Source: Legionella maceachernii (GTDB lineage: Bacteria > Pseudomonadota > Gammaproteobacteria > Legionellales > Legionellaceae). From it: a stretch of 64,000 nt of DNA. A model generated the notes under the pieces. That model had not been told where the DNA came from and did not search any database. It saw only the letters and a list, made by a program, of their open reading frames with translations. The stretch is from contig NZ_FUXJ01000006.1 of NCBI RefSeq assembly GCF_900167045.1, positions 62,001-126,000 on the forward strand. Reading direction: 5' to 3'. A program made the position numbers and the translations under genes. Shown here piece by piece: positions 1 through 8,450 of this stretch; the stretch's first letter is position 1; every line of letters begins with the position of its first letter.

Positions 1-1
1 T

Positions 2-1420
2 TTAACCATTGATTTACAGCAAGGTGATATTGTAGGTGCGCAATTACTTGATTATCCTGTCAGTGTTGAAGAAAAAGATAAACCCATTACCCTTTTTCAG
101 AATCAACCTAGCGAACGCTACGTTGCAAACAGCAGTTTATTCACCAATATTAACCAAACTATTCAAAATATCGATTTTGCTTACTCCAGTCCACAACAGC
201 AATATCAATTAACTCCTGGCGAGGATAAATTAGTCGTCCGTTTAGATGGAAAAACAGCGGACGGTTTGGCTGTAAAAAAAGAGTTCACTTTTACAAAAGG
301 GAGCTATTTGATTGAAGTGAATTATTTCATTGAAAATCAAGGTGAAACCCCATGGAAAGGGTATATGAATACCCAATTATTACGAAGCTCACCGCAAGAG
401 GATAAATCAAGCATTTTCCATATCGGTTCCTATACAGGGGCTTCTTACTCAAATCCAGGCCAGCAGCGTTATAAGAAAGTAACCTTCAAGGATATGACTA
501 AATCAAACCTTGATGTGAATGCGCAAGGTGGTTGGATTGCTATGCAGCAACATTATTTTGTTAGTGCTTGGGTTCCAAAGTCAGACAGTCGCAATTTATT
601 CTACACCCGATCTGTGGATGATAATTTTACGATTGGTGCCGTGAGTCAACCCATTACAATCGAACCAGGCGCAACAAAAGAAATCGGTTCTAGCTTGTAT
701 GTCGGTCCTGAAATCACTTCCGTATTAAAAGACATTGCCCCTGGCCTTGATCTTACGGTGGATTATGGTTGGCTATGGTTCTTATCTTCTATTCTATTTT
801 CAGTGATGAAGGCTATCTATTCCGTGGTGGGCAATTGGGGATGGTCGATTGTCCTTGTGACTGTATTGATAAAGTTGGCTTTCTATCGCCTATCCGCAAC
901 AAGCTACAAATCCATGGCGGGGATGCGGAAATTACAACCCAAATTACAAGCTTTGCGTGAGCGGTGTGGGGACGATAAAGCCAAATTAAGTCAGGCAACG
1001 ATGGAGCTATACCGCCAGGAAAAAGTTAATCCATTGGGGGGCTGTTTGCCTATTCTTATTCAAATTCCCGTATTTATTGCGCTCTATTGGGTTTTACTCG
1101 AAAGTGTGGAATTAAGACAGGCTCCTTTTATTTTTTGGATAAAGGATTTATCTGCGGCTGATCCTTATCATATCTTACCTATCATCATGGGTGTGACTAT
1201 GCTTATTCAGCAAAAATTAAATCCAGCACCCCCGGATCCGATGCAGGCTAAGGTAATGATGTTCCTACCTATTCTGTTTACCGGTTTATTCTGGAATTTT
1301 CCAGCGGGTTTGGTGCTTTATTGGGTTGTTAACAACGCATTATCCATTTTGCAGCAATGGTATATCACTCGAAAATACAGCGATGATCGACCTAAGAAAG
1401 CAGTCGTTTCAGCAAAATAA
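2..1420 (+). CDS. yidC: Membrane protein insertase YidC (5' end outside window)
   Basis: YidC inserts and folds inner-membrane proteins, alone or with SecYEG. The reading frame is open from base 2, so about 75-80 N-terminal residues (first membrane helix and start of the periplasmic domain) lie outside; 472 residues are visible against about 548 in E. coli. The first half is the periplasmic P1 domain. The C-terminal half carries the family core: the [10 protein letters not shown] loop, the SVELRQAPF segment and the final FPAGLVLYW helix. In the helix preceding SYKSMAGMR, the position of E. coli Arg366 in the hydrophilic groove is Lys ([10 protein letters not shown]), a conservative change, and the following Pro is Arg. 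The stop codon overlaps the mnmE start by one base, so the two are probably co-transcribed, as in the rpmH-rnpA-yidC-mnmE cluster near dnaA in many gammaproteobacteria. Confidence 0.97.
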   Translation, partial: LTIDLQQGDIVGAQLLDYPVSVEEKDKPITLFQNQPSERYVANSSLFTNINQTIQNIDFAYSSPQQQYQLTPGEDKLVVRLDGKTADGLAVKKEFTFTKGSYLIEVNYFIENQGETPWKGYMNTQLLRSSPQEDKSSIFHIGSYTGASYSNPGQQRYKKVTFKDMTKSNLDVNAQGGWIAMQQHYFVSAWVPKSDSRNLFYTRSVDDNFTIGAVSQPITIEPGATKEIGSSLYVGPEITSVLKDIAPGLDLTVDYGWLWFLSSILFSVMKAIYSVVGNWGWSIVLVTVLIKLAFYRLSATSYKSMAGMRKLQPKLQALRERCGDDKAKLSQATMELYRQEKVNPLGGCLPILIQIPVFIALYWVLLESVELRQAPFIFWIKDLSAADPYHILPIIMGVTMLIQQKLNPAPPDPMQAKVMMFLPILFTGLFWNFPAGLVLYWVVNNALSILQQWYITRKYSDDRPKKAVVSAK

Positions 1421-2757
1421 TGCAAGAGGATACGATTGTAGCAATAGCCACTCCACCAGGTCGCGGTGGAGTGGGCATTATCCGTCTTTCAGGGCCTTTG
1501 GCTTATGAGATTGCTGTACAGCTTAATGGTCATCGAGCACTCTCTCCCCGTGTCGCGCTTTATTGCTCTTTTATCAATCGCCAGAATGAGGTGATAGATA
1601 CTGGATTAATGCTCTATTTTAAAGGACCGCACTCCTTTACAGGGGAAGACATCGTCGAATTTCAGGCCCATGGCTCCCCATTTGTTCTAGATAATTTACT
1701 TAATGAGTGTGTGGCTTTAGGGGCAAGGTTGGCTAGACCAGGCGAATTTTCCGAACGGGCATTTCTTAACGACAGAATTGATCTGACTCAAGCAGAGGCG
1801 ATCGCAGATTTGATTCATGCAAGTTCGCAAACCGCTGCCCGCATGGCAATTCGCTCGCTGCAAGGTGATTTCTCTAAAAAAATTAATGAACTCAATGAGA
1901 AACTCATTCATCTACGCTTGTTTGTAGAAGCGGCCATTGATTTCCCTGAGGAGGAAATTGATTTTTTAAGTGATGGCAAAGTGGCAGGCATGTTGAGTGT
2001 CATCTTAGGCGAGTTAAACACGATTCGTGAAAACGCTTCGCAAGGAGCGATTATGCGAGAGGGATTGTCTGTGGTTATTGCTGGGAGACCTAATGCGGGT
2101 AAATCCACACTGATTAACAGTTTAGCTGGCCGTGATGTAGCTATTGTCACTGAGGTGGCTGGCACTACAAGGGATGTCATGCGAGAACATATCTTGCTTG
2201 ACGATATTCCCTTACACTTAGTGGATACCGCGGGATTGCGGCAGAGCAATGATCCTGTTGAACAAGAAGGTATTCGACGTGCCTGGCAAGAGGTAAGTCG
2301 TGCTGATTGCCTATTAATGGTGACAGACGTGACCAGCCCGACTTGTCCTGTGTTAAGTGATGAGATTCGTAAAGCGTTGCCTTCGAGTGTGCCCATCATC
2401 CGAGTGTTTAATAAAATTGATGCCATCAATTTAAATCCTAAAAAAGAGGATGATGCGGTCTATCTTTCTGCAAAGCTGGGTCAAGGTTTGGTGTTATTGA
2501 AAGAAAAAATAAAAGAGTCTGTGGGATATCAACCTACTGAGGGGCAATTTTTAGCTCGAAGACGTCATTTAGAGGCATTGGATCAAGCTAAGGCTTTTTT
2601 ACTAGCTGGGCAAAGACAACTGAGTGAGTTGCGCGCTGGAGAGCTACTGGCTGAAGATTTACGTCTCGCACATCAAGCGTTGTGTGAAATCACAGGTGAA
2701 TTTTCTTCCGATGATTTGTTAGGGAGAATTTTTTCTAGTTTTTGCATAGGAAAATAA
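1420..2757 (+). CDS. mnmE: tRNA modification GTPase MnmE (TrmE)
   Basis: MnmE works with MnmG to install the 5-carboxymethylaminomethyl group on wobble U34 of several tRNAs in the cytoplasm. The 445-residue protein has the N-terminal folate-binding domain ([15 protein letters not shown] near residue 11), helical segments, and an inserted G domain: G1 GRPNAGKS at 222-229, the switch GTTRDV, G3 DTAG and G4 NKID. It ends with the diagnostic CIGK motif, whose Cys is essential in the family. The ATG lies in a TAATG overlap with the yidC stop, indicating translational coupling. Length is close to E. coli (454). Confidence 0.98.
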   Translation: MQEDTIVAIATPPGRGGVGIIRLSGPLAYEIAVQLNGHRALSPRVALYCSFINRQNEVIDTGLMLYFKGPHSFTGEDIVEFQAHGSPFVLDNLLNECVALGARLARPGEFSERAFLNDRIDLTQAEAIADLIHASSQTAARMAIRSLQGDFSKKINELNEKLIHLRLFVEAAIDFPEEEIDFLSDGKVAGMLSVILGELNTIRENASQGAIMREGLSVVIAGRPNAGKSTLINSLAGRDVAIVTEVAGTTRDVMREHILLDDIPLHLVDTAGLRQSNDPVEQEGIRRAWQEVSRADCLLMVTDVTSPTCPVLSDEIRKALPSSVPIIRVFNKIDAINLNPKKEDDAVYLSAKLGQGLVLLKEKIKESVGYQPTEGQFLARRRHLEALDQAKAFLLAGQRQLSELRAGELLAEDLRLAHQALCEITGEFSSDDLLGRIFSSFCIGK

Positions 2758-2774
2758 GACGGATCTAAAGAGCC

Positions 2775-4475
2775 CTAATTGGCCTTAGTTCCTAGTTTTG
2801 TAGTTATAACTGGCTCATCACCCACATCGTCCCCCGATACCTCATCATCAACTTCTTCTTCCCCTTCCACAATGACAAATCCGCTATCTAAAGAAGACTT
2901 AGTTTGCTGTTTTTGAAACAAAGAAGGCATATGAAGAGAATCGTGACCGAGAGAGTCATCCGCTCGCAATTCTTTTGCATGTTTAGCAAGACTGCTAGCC
3001 ACATTTGATCCTTCACTACTGAGTACTACTACCATCTGGTCTGCTTCGGTCTGTGTTTTTTCTTGGCTTAATAGCTTATTCCCCACCTTTTCGGTGAGCG
3101 CTAGTAAAGTGCTTCCAGTAGCCACTGTTAAAAAAGCTGCAGCAGCAGGGGGAGCAGTAAAACCCATCCATGCTAGCAAATTAAGAAAAGGTATAGCGAG
3201 AATATTAATAATGGGTTCTATGGCCGGGCCCGCAAGCGGTGCAAGTGCTGGAAACGCAAATATCGCTAAGCTTATGTAAGCTGCAATGGATGTGAGAATA
3301 CTCAAACCACTTAATACCGTGCGCAGAATCGGGTTTTTGATTTGTTGCGCTGCTTGGAAACTAGTTACGGGTGAAGTAATGGTACGTAAAGCAATATAAA
3401 TTCCCTTGAAGAAACCTTGCAGGGCATAAGTGCACAGCAGTAACCCTGAGCGAAAGTATTGGGCAAAAGGACTGGTAGGAGCCCAATCAATTAAACGATG
3501 TTTTAAATAATTGGCGGTTTCAGAGATAAGATTAGGTAAAAATTCAAGTGGACGACGTATAATATTGGCCAGAGGATGAACAATAAAGCCTAAGGCTACA
3601 AAATAAAGAATTTTTTTACCAACCCCCCCTTCTTGAGGCCATCCCATAAAATAGTGACCAAAATGAGCTTGTTGGCGTTGCTGCTCATTAAGCAAAGGCA
3701 TGAAAGTGTCGTACAATGCCTTTTTGAAGAAATCAACATAACCCACTTGAACTTTATAGGCGGAAGGGCTGTTGTTAATGACATCATAATATTGGCTGAC
3801 CGGATTGCCTATTTGTGCAAGTATACTCTCTCGTGTGGTTATCTCTCCTCTTTGAAGTTCGCTTTCATAAATCTTTAACGTGGCCGCACTGTGATAACCG
3901 CAGGAGAAGGGATCAAAGAAAGATTGTGTTCCTAGGGAAATATAATCCGCTCGAAAGCTGGAACCATTCGTTTTGTCAGGAATTATAATTTCTTGGTCAG
4001 GAGCGGGTTTAAGAGCACGCCAAAGTGACCGGAGGAGTGTCCACAGACTATTGTCTCGGTCTTTCGCAAAAAACTTAACGGCATCACTCACTTTAGGATC
4101 GAAAATTTTTACCGTTTGACGATCAGCCGAGGAGTAGGCGGTGACGATATGTCCTTCGGTAGCACCATGCCCAATTAAACTGACAAGGAATTGACGTGGT
4201 ACTGCAATGCCCTCTTTTTGTTTAAAAAAAGTGTTTAAATGCGTGAGCATTTCGCCATATTCAAAGGCTCTTAATGGCGTGGTAATGACCGTCAAATTGC
4301 TATTAGGGACATGATAATAACTTAGGGTTTCAATACTATTGTCGATTGTACCCAGAATGGCGGTTTTTGAGGCCGTCACAATTTGATTAAATTCATCGTG
4401 ATCGACTGTTTGTACGAGAGAATTTCTCAGTAACCTTTCAGAATCAGAGCTGCTTAAAGTATGATAACCGGGCAT
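2775..4475 (-). CDS. Unknown multi-pass membrane protein with a possible CE-clan cysteine protease domain; effector candidate
   Basis: I do not recognise this 566-residue protein as a named family. The N-terminal 210 residues are soluble. They hold His109 (in GHIVTAYSS), Asp126 (IFDP), Gln184 and Cys192-Gly193 (SCGYHSA): the order H-D-Q-C and the 17-residue His-Asp spacing match Ulp1/C48-like and YopJ-like CE-clan peptidases and deubiquitinases. Residues about 285-460 contain several strongly hydrophobic segments (for example near SILTSIAAYISLAIFAFP), and the tail is acidic (GEEEVDDEVSGDD), similar to the Glu-rich C-terminal signals of some Dot/Icm substrates. It is transcribed divergently from the next gene across a short gap and ends 17 bp from mnmE. 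No good ribosome site precedes the ATG. The protease role is inference from motif spacing only. Confidence 0.75.
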   Translation of the reverse strand: MPGYHTLSSSDSERLLRNSLVQTVDHDEFNQIVTASKTAILGTIDNSIETLSYYHVPNSNLTVITTPLRAFEYGEMLTHLNTFFKQKEGIAVPRQFLVSLIGHGATEGHIVTAYSSADRQTVKIFDPKVSDAVKFFAKDRDNSLWTLLRSLWRALKPAPDQEIIIPDKTNGSSFRADYISLGTQSFFDPFSCGYHSAATLKIYESELQRGEITTRESILAQIGNPVSQYYDVINNSPSAYKVQVGYVDFFKKALYDTFMPLLNEQQRQQAHFGHYFMGWPQEGGVGKKILYFVALGFIVHPLANIIRRPLEFLPNLISETANYLKHRLIDWAPTSPFAQYFRSGLLLCTYALQGFFKGIYIALRTITSPVTSFQAAQQIKNPILRTVLSGLSILTSIAAYISLAIFAFPALAPLAGPAIEPIINILAIPFLNLLAWMGFTAPPAAAAFLTVATGSTLLALTEKVGNKLLSQEKTQTEADQMVVVLSSEGSNVASSLAKHAKELRADDSLGHDSLHMPSLFQKQQTKSSLDSGFVIVEGEEEVDDEVSGDDVGDEPVITTKLGTKAN

Positions 4476-4651
4476 TGGTATAACTTATAACGACCTGTAT
4501 TTACCTTTTAATGACCAATATTAACACAAAATGAGTAATAAATACCATTCAATGTGCAAAAAATAAATACAAAATGGCTTGTGTATTGCAAAATGACATG
4601 ATACGTTTTATATTCACACGGGGTGTTTATTTTTTGATGGGTTGGAAAATT

Positions 4652-6241
4652 ATGGCTTTTGAAGAGTATTTTGAAGAGTTTTCTTCTGATGTGCAAGATT
4701 TTTTTGCAAACGTGACCACATTCGAAGAAGCATATGCCAGAGCTGAAAAACATAAGTATGGTTTTCTTGCCCGTAATCAAAAACTCATTCAAAAAAGATA
4801 TGATCTTATATACGAACAACTTAAAAAAGAACAACTTAAAAAAGATAAAATAAATCGCGATGCGTTTTGGTTTTATTGCTACTACTGCTGCATTATGCTG
4901 CAAAACTGCCATCGTTTTTATGGGCAAGAAGAGGAAGCCAAGAAACTTATAAAAGCTAGAGTGCAAATAAAGCAGCGGGCGCTAAAAGATGAACAATCGA
5001 ACCATGACAGTTTTATTGCTTACTTGGGGGAAAAATTTTCTGATGCCTTAATCGATTTACTTAAAGCACCTACACGTGTATCAAAAACCCGTGACTATGT
5101 CGCTGCGGGCAATTTAGAGCGGATTTATTGGTATTTCTGCCGCACGACCATTACTAAATCCTTTCTTTTGGCACGAGAATTACAGTGGCTTGATCGGTTA
5201 GGCAGTGCACTTGGCAGGAACATTGATGCCGATCGTATTATTTCTATTCTTGAAAGACCCAATCCGACTCTCAGGGTATTAAGCGTGGGATTCTTTGCTT
5301 TCCGCTTTATATTGAATGGCGCTATGCTGATTAAGCATACCTACGGATCAAAAGAAGAACGAGAAGATGAAAGTTACGATTGGTGGATGCGCCTTAAGGG
5401 TGAATTGTATAAACGCCATCCTAGTATGGTCAACGATATCGTATGGGGCACAGTCAATTTCATCACCAATTACAATTCGTTAGTGGGTATACCCGATCCC
5501 ACTGCTGGATGGATTGTTGCGGGATTTCTCTTCTTTGATTTCGCGTGGCTTGTGTATCAGCGCTATTTGGAAGAACAAGAATATCGCGCTCAAAAATCCC
5601 AACTCGAAAGAGAGTGGTGTCAAGCAAAGGATGAATTGACGTCCTGTTTAGAGCAGCTAAAAAATGAAGATCTCAAAAAGGAGGAAAGGGATAGGCTACA
5701 CGCACGTTGCGAGTTCTTAAGCGCTCATATCGCTTCATTAAAAAAGCAAAGTGATCAATTGGACATAAGCTGGGGCGCTTTAAGTTCAACATTTTGGTTT
5801 AATAGTGCTGCTGCTTTACTGTTAGCGGCGGGTTTTACCGCTTCTATGGTACTGACGGCTCCGGTGATGGTGCTTGCTTGCTACGCTATTTGCACCTTTG
5901 CTGTCGCTATGTACCTTTCTGCCGATGCTTTTAAAAAGTATCAAGAGAAGAACCTTCAATTTGAATACGCGAATATCCATAAAGACGAGATGACGCCAGT
6001 TGAGATGGCTAAAGTGATGAAAGATTATAATCAGGCTCGTAACGAGTTTATTCTCACCATGGCTAAAAACGTGCTGATGCCGACCTTGTTTATTGTTACT
6101 TTTGCTGTTTGTTGGGAAGCCGCTTTAGTACTGACTGCAGCGTACATTGGATATCAACTGTATAATGCGTATACCAAGTACACCGAAACGAAAGAGAATA
6201 ATGAAAATCAAGGCCTTACGCCATCCCCCTCTTGTGTTTAG
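4652..6241 (+). CDS. Unknown membrane and coiled-coil protein; effector candidate
   Basis: No family is recognised. The frame is open from an ATG at 4574, but the ATG at 4652 (MAFEEYFEEF) is preferred because a GGA lies six bases upstream and the earlier ATGs have no ribosome site. From there the protein is 529 residues. It starts with an acidic helical region, has a hydrophobic segment near residue 210, another after GIPDPTAGW, a long charged coiled coil (about residues 320-385, rich in E, K and Q), and two hydrophobic blocks towards the C-terminus (the alanine-rich AAALLLAAGF region and the LMPTLFIVTF region). Soluble-coil-membrane architecture, an orphan sequence and pairing with the divergent gene before it suggest an exported or host-directed protein; this is inference. 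Confidence 0.75.
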   Translation: MAFEEYFEEFSSDVQDFFANVTTFEEAYARAEKHKYGFLARNQKLIQKRYDLIYEQLKKEQLKKDKINRDAFWFYCYYCCIMLQNCHRFYGQEEEAKKLIKARVQIKQRALKDEQSNHDSFIAYLGEKFSDALIDLLKAPTRVSKTRDYVAAGNLERIYWYFCRTTITKSFLLARELQWLDRLGSALGRNIDADRIISILERPNPTLRVLSVGFFAFRFILNGAMLIKHTYGSKEEREDESYDWWMRLKGELYKRHPSMVNDIVWGTVNFITNYNSLVGIPDPTAGWIVAGFLFFDFAWLVYQRYLEEQEYRAQKSQLEREWCQAKDELTSCLEQLKNEDLKKEERDRLHARCEFLSAHIASLKKQSDQLDISWGALSSTFWFNSAAALLLAAGFTASMVLTAPVMVLACYAICTFAVAMYLSADAFKKYQEKNLQFEYANIHKDEMTPVEMAKVMKDYNQARNEFILTMAKNVLMPTLFIVTFAVCWEAALVLTAAYIGYQLYNAYTKYTETKENNENQGLTPSPSCV

Positions 6242-6264
6242 AGCGTTTTCCATTGGAAAACGCT
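6242..6264. terminator. Hairpin between convergent genes
   Basis: AGCGTTTTCC and GGAAAACGCT form a perfect 10-bp stem (an eleventh A-T pair is possible) around a very short loop. It sits directly after the stop codon of the upstream plus-strand gene and just before the end of the convergent phospholipase gene. The position suggests a shared terminator, although no strong T run follows on either strand. Confidence 0.6.
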
Positions 6265-6265
6265 A

Positions 6266-7456
6266 TTACCGTTCACTTTGGCTGGTATAGTCGAACGTGA
6301 AAACCCCTTCTTTATTACTGGGGCGCTGAAAAATTTGCGGATGTTTTAAGGTATGTAAAACGTCGTAATAGCCTGCTTTCCAATGTTCGTTCATGGTTAG
6401 ACGGGAGAATTCATAATCCTTAGAGTAGCTTTCGTATTGTTGTGCGCGGTAAATCAGCTGAACGATGTTATAAACTTTATGATCCGCTATTTTTTTCAAG
6501 ATTTTTGCTTCTTCAGTTTCTTTTAATTCTTTCGGTAACTGCGAGAGCAGCTTAGACAAGGCACAACGCGCTTGCTGCAGGCGTTTAAATTGGTTTGTTG
6601 CGGCTCGTGTTCGACTGGAATATTGAATCTCCTTTTGGCGCGTCATTGCGCCTCTAAGATTACGGGGTATGGTCCCGCGAGCGCTCCATAGATCCACTTG
6701 AAACGCAAGCGTATCTTGACGAGTATCACCATCAACAATCCACTGCAATGGCGTGTTAGAAATCAATCCTCCGTCCCAGTAAAACTCGCCGTCGATTTCA
6801 GTGGCTGCAAACCCCGGGGGTAACGAGCCACTTGCCATCACATGTTCTGGACGAATGGTTTCTTTCGTGTTGTCAAAGTAAATGAAATTCCCTGAGCATA
6901 CATTCACAGCACCTACGCTAAAGCGAGTTTCTCCATGATTGATGCGATCAAAATCAACGAAGCGCTCAATGGTCGCTTTGAGCGCTTTAGTATCATAAAA
7001 ACTCGTTGCCTCAATGGTGCCATCAGGATGACAAAAAGGCGAAGGAATCCGAGGCGCAAAAAAGTTAGCAGTACCATTTACAAGAGTAAGAATTGCACTC
7101 ATATTATTAAACAGGCCCCGAGCCCAATCTCCTCTAGGAGCCAACTGCGCGGACAGCGTAGTCCAGTCAAGTAAAGGGTTAGTCGTAATGGTTTCCCAAA
7201 AGCGCTTGAGTTGGGCTGCTCTTTCGTTAGGAGGGTTGCCCGCGATAATTGCCGCATTGATTGCACCAATTGAAATTCCAGCAACCCAATCAGGATGGAG
7301 TTCAGCTTCCGCCAATGCCTCATAAACCCCACCCTGATAAGAGCCAAGTGCCCCACCACCTTGCAACACCAGGGCAATGCATTCAAAAGGGGGGCGTTTT
7401 TTTCTAGCAGAAATTTGACTTTTTTGTTGCAAAGACTTGGGTTTCTTGGCCTTCAT
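6266..7456 (-). CDS. Patatin-like phospholipase
   Basis: Patatin-family serine acyl hydrolases cleave phospholipids or lysophospholipids with a Ser-Asp dyad. Counting from the ATG at 7456, the oxyanion loop GGGALG is at residues 33-38, the nucleophile elbow GISIG at 60-64 (Ser62) and the catalytic Asp in DGG at 228-230. The C-terminal half (about 270-396) resembles the extra domain of the DUF3734 subgroup. A TTG at 7474 is in frame, but it would place the GGAG ribosome site inside the gene; that GGAG lies eight bases before the ATG at 7456, so the ATG is chosen (396 residues). The very basic N-terminus (KAKKPK..KSQISARKKRPP) is not a signal peptide. Legionella species carry several patatin-like proteins, some secreted; whether this one is a virulence factor cannot be told from sequence. 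Confidence 0.93.
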   Translation of the reverse strand: MKAKKPKSLQQKSQISARKKRPPFECIALVLQGGGALGSYQGGVYEALAEAELHPDWVAGISIGAINAAIIAGNPPNERAAQLKRFWETITTNPLLDWTTLSAQLAPRGDWARGLFNNMSAILTLVNGTANFFAPRIPSPFCHPDGTIEATSFYDTKALKATIERFVDFDRINHGETRFSVGAVNVCSGNFIYFDNTKETIRPEHVMASGSLPPGFAATEIDGEFYWDGGLISNTPLQWIVDGDTRQDTLAFQVDLWSARGTIPRNLRGAMTRQKEIQYSSRTRAATNQFKRLQQARCALSKLLSQLPKELKETEEAKILKKIADHKVYNIVQLIYRAQQYESYSKDYEFSRLTMNEHWKAGYYDVLHTLKHPQIFQRPSNKEGVFTFDYTSQSER

Positions 7457-7540
7457 TTGAATTCTCCGTTTCAATTATTTAAGTATATACTTTCTCTGTG
7501 TTTTTGCCGAAACCGCATTTCTGTGTTCAATTCTGCTTAC

Positions 7541-8410
7541 TTAATTGGAGTTTTTACCCTTATCCGTTAGCGCTAAAGCTAATTTATACAACTCATTTTT
7601 ATTTTTCTGGGTTAATAAGCTCGCAATTTTCACTGCTTGCTTAAGAGGTAATTCTTTAAGCAACAAGGACAACATCCCTTCTTCATTGCGATTAGCGTTC
7701 TTTTCTTCCTCTCTCGCCGGCAAAATAAAAACAAATTCGCCTTTACACCGTGCTTTATCCTCGAGGAACCAATCTTTAATGTCTTGAGGTGTTCCACTTA
7801 TAAATTGTTCAAATGCTTTGGTCAGCTCTTTAGCAACAACCATTTCGTAAGTTTGCCCATAGACTTCGATAAGATCATCTAAACAATCAAGAATTCGATG
7901 CGTGGATTCGTAAAAAACAAGGGTATGTTCACTCGTTTTTAACGATTCAAGTTTGGCTTTTCTGGCTGTGTGCTTAGCAGGTAAAAAGCCAATAAAAGTA
8001 AACGTATCACAAGGCACTCCAGCTGCTGAAAGAGCAGCGGTTAAGGCACAAGGTCCAGGTATGGGTATTACTGAAATTTGCTTTTGGCGCGCCAGGCGAA
8101 CAAGCGGGAACCCCGGATCACTGATAAGAGGGGTGCCTGCATCACTGATTAACGCAAACGATTTACCCTGTTGTAAGGCTTCAATAATCGCTTCAGCTTT
8201 CGTTGCCTCATTATGAGCATGTAAAGAAAGTAAAGGTTTATGGATACCTAATGAATCAAGCAGTTGCCCTGAGTGACGGGTATCTTCTGCTAAAATCGTA
8301 TCAACTGATTTTAGCGTTGCTATAGCGCGTAAACTGATATCATCACGATGGCCAATGGGTGTGGCAACAATATAAAGGACCCCGCTAGAGGTTGCTGAAG
8401 TTTTTACCAT
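7541..8410 (-). CDS. rsmI: 16S rRNA (cytidine-1402 2'-O)-methyltransferase RsmI
   Basis: RsmI methylates the 2'-OH of C1402 in the ribosomal P site using S-adenosylmethionine. The 289-residue protein has the tetrapyrrole-methylase fold signatures LYIVATPIG near residue 12, AEDTRHSG, the loop ISDAGTPLISDPG, and PGPCALTAALSAAG, followed by the small C-terminal RsmI domain. The usual GNL after VATPI is GHR here. An AGGA ribosome site precedes the ATG. It is divergent from lpoA across only 40 bp, the same arrangement as rsmI/lpoA in enterobacteria, so the two promoters must overlap. Confidence 0.97.
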   Translation of the reverse strand: MVKTSATSSGVLYIVATPIGHRDDISLRAIATLKSVDTILAEDTRHSGQLLDSLGIHKPLLSLHAHNEATKAEAIIEALQQGKSFALISDAGTPLISDPGFPLVRLARQKQISVIPIPGPCALTAALSAAGVPCDTFTFIGFLPAKHTARKAKLESLKTSEHTLVFYESTHRILDCLDDLIEVYGQTYEMVVAKELTKAFEQFISGTPQDIKDWFLEDKARCKGEFVFILPAREEEKNANRNEEGMLSLLLKELPLKQAVKIASLLTQKNKNELYKLALALTDKGKNSN

Positions 8411-8450
8411 AGTTTATCCTATTGCGTTCCTGCGTTTTGGACCAACCCTC

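Noticed and set aside
4519-4530. PmrA box upstream of the 2775-4475 gene
   Set aside because: Only one half-site (GTTAATATT) fits; the second 9-bp half does not match.
4508-4966. 152-codon minus-strand frame overlapping the 4652 gene
   Set aside because: Phe/Ile/Lys-rich shadow of an AT-rich plus-strand gene, with no ribosome site. It would occupy the divergent promoter region.
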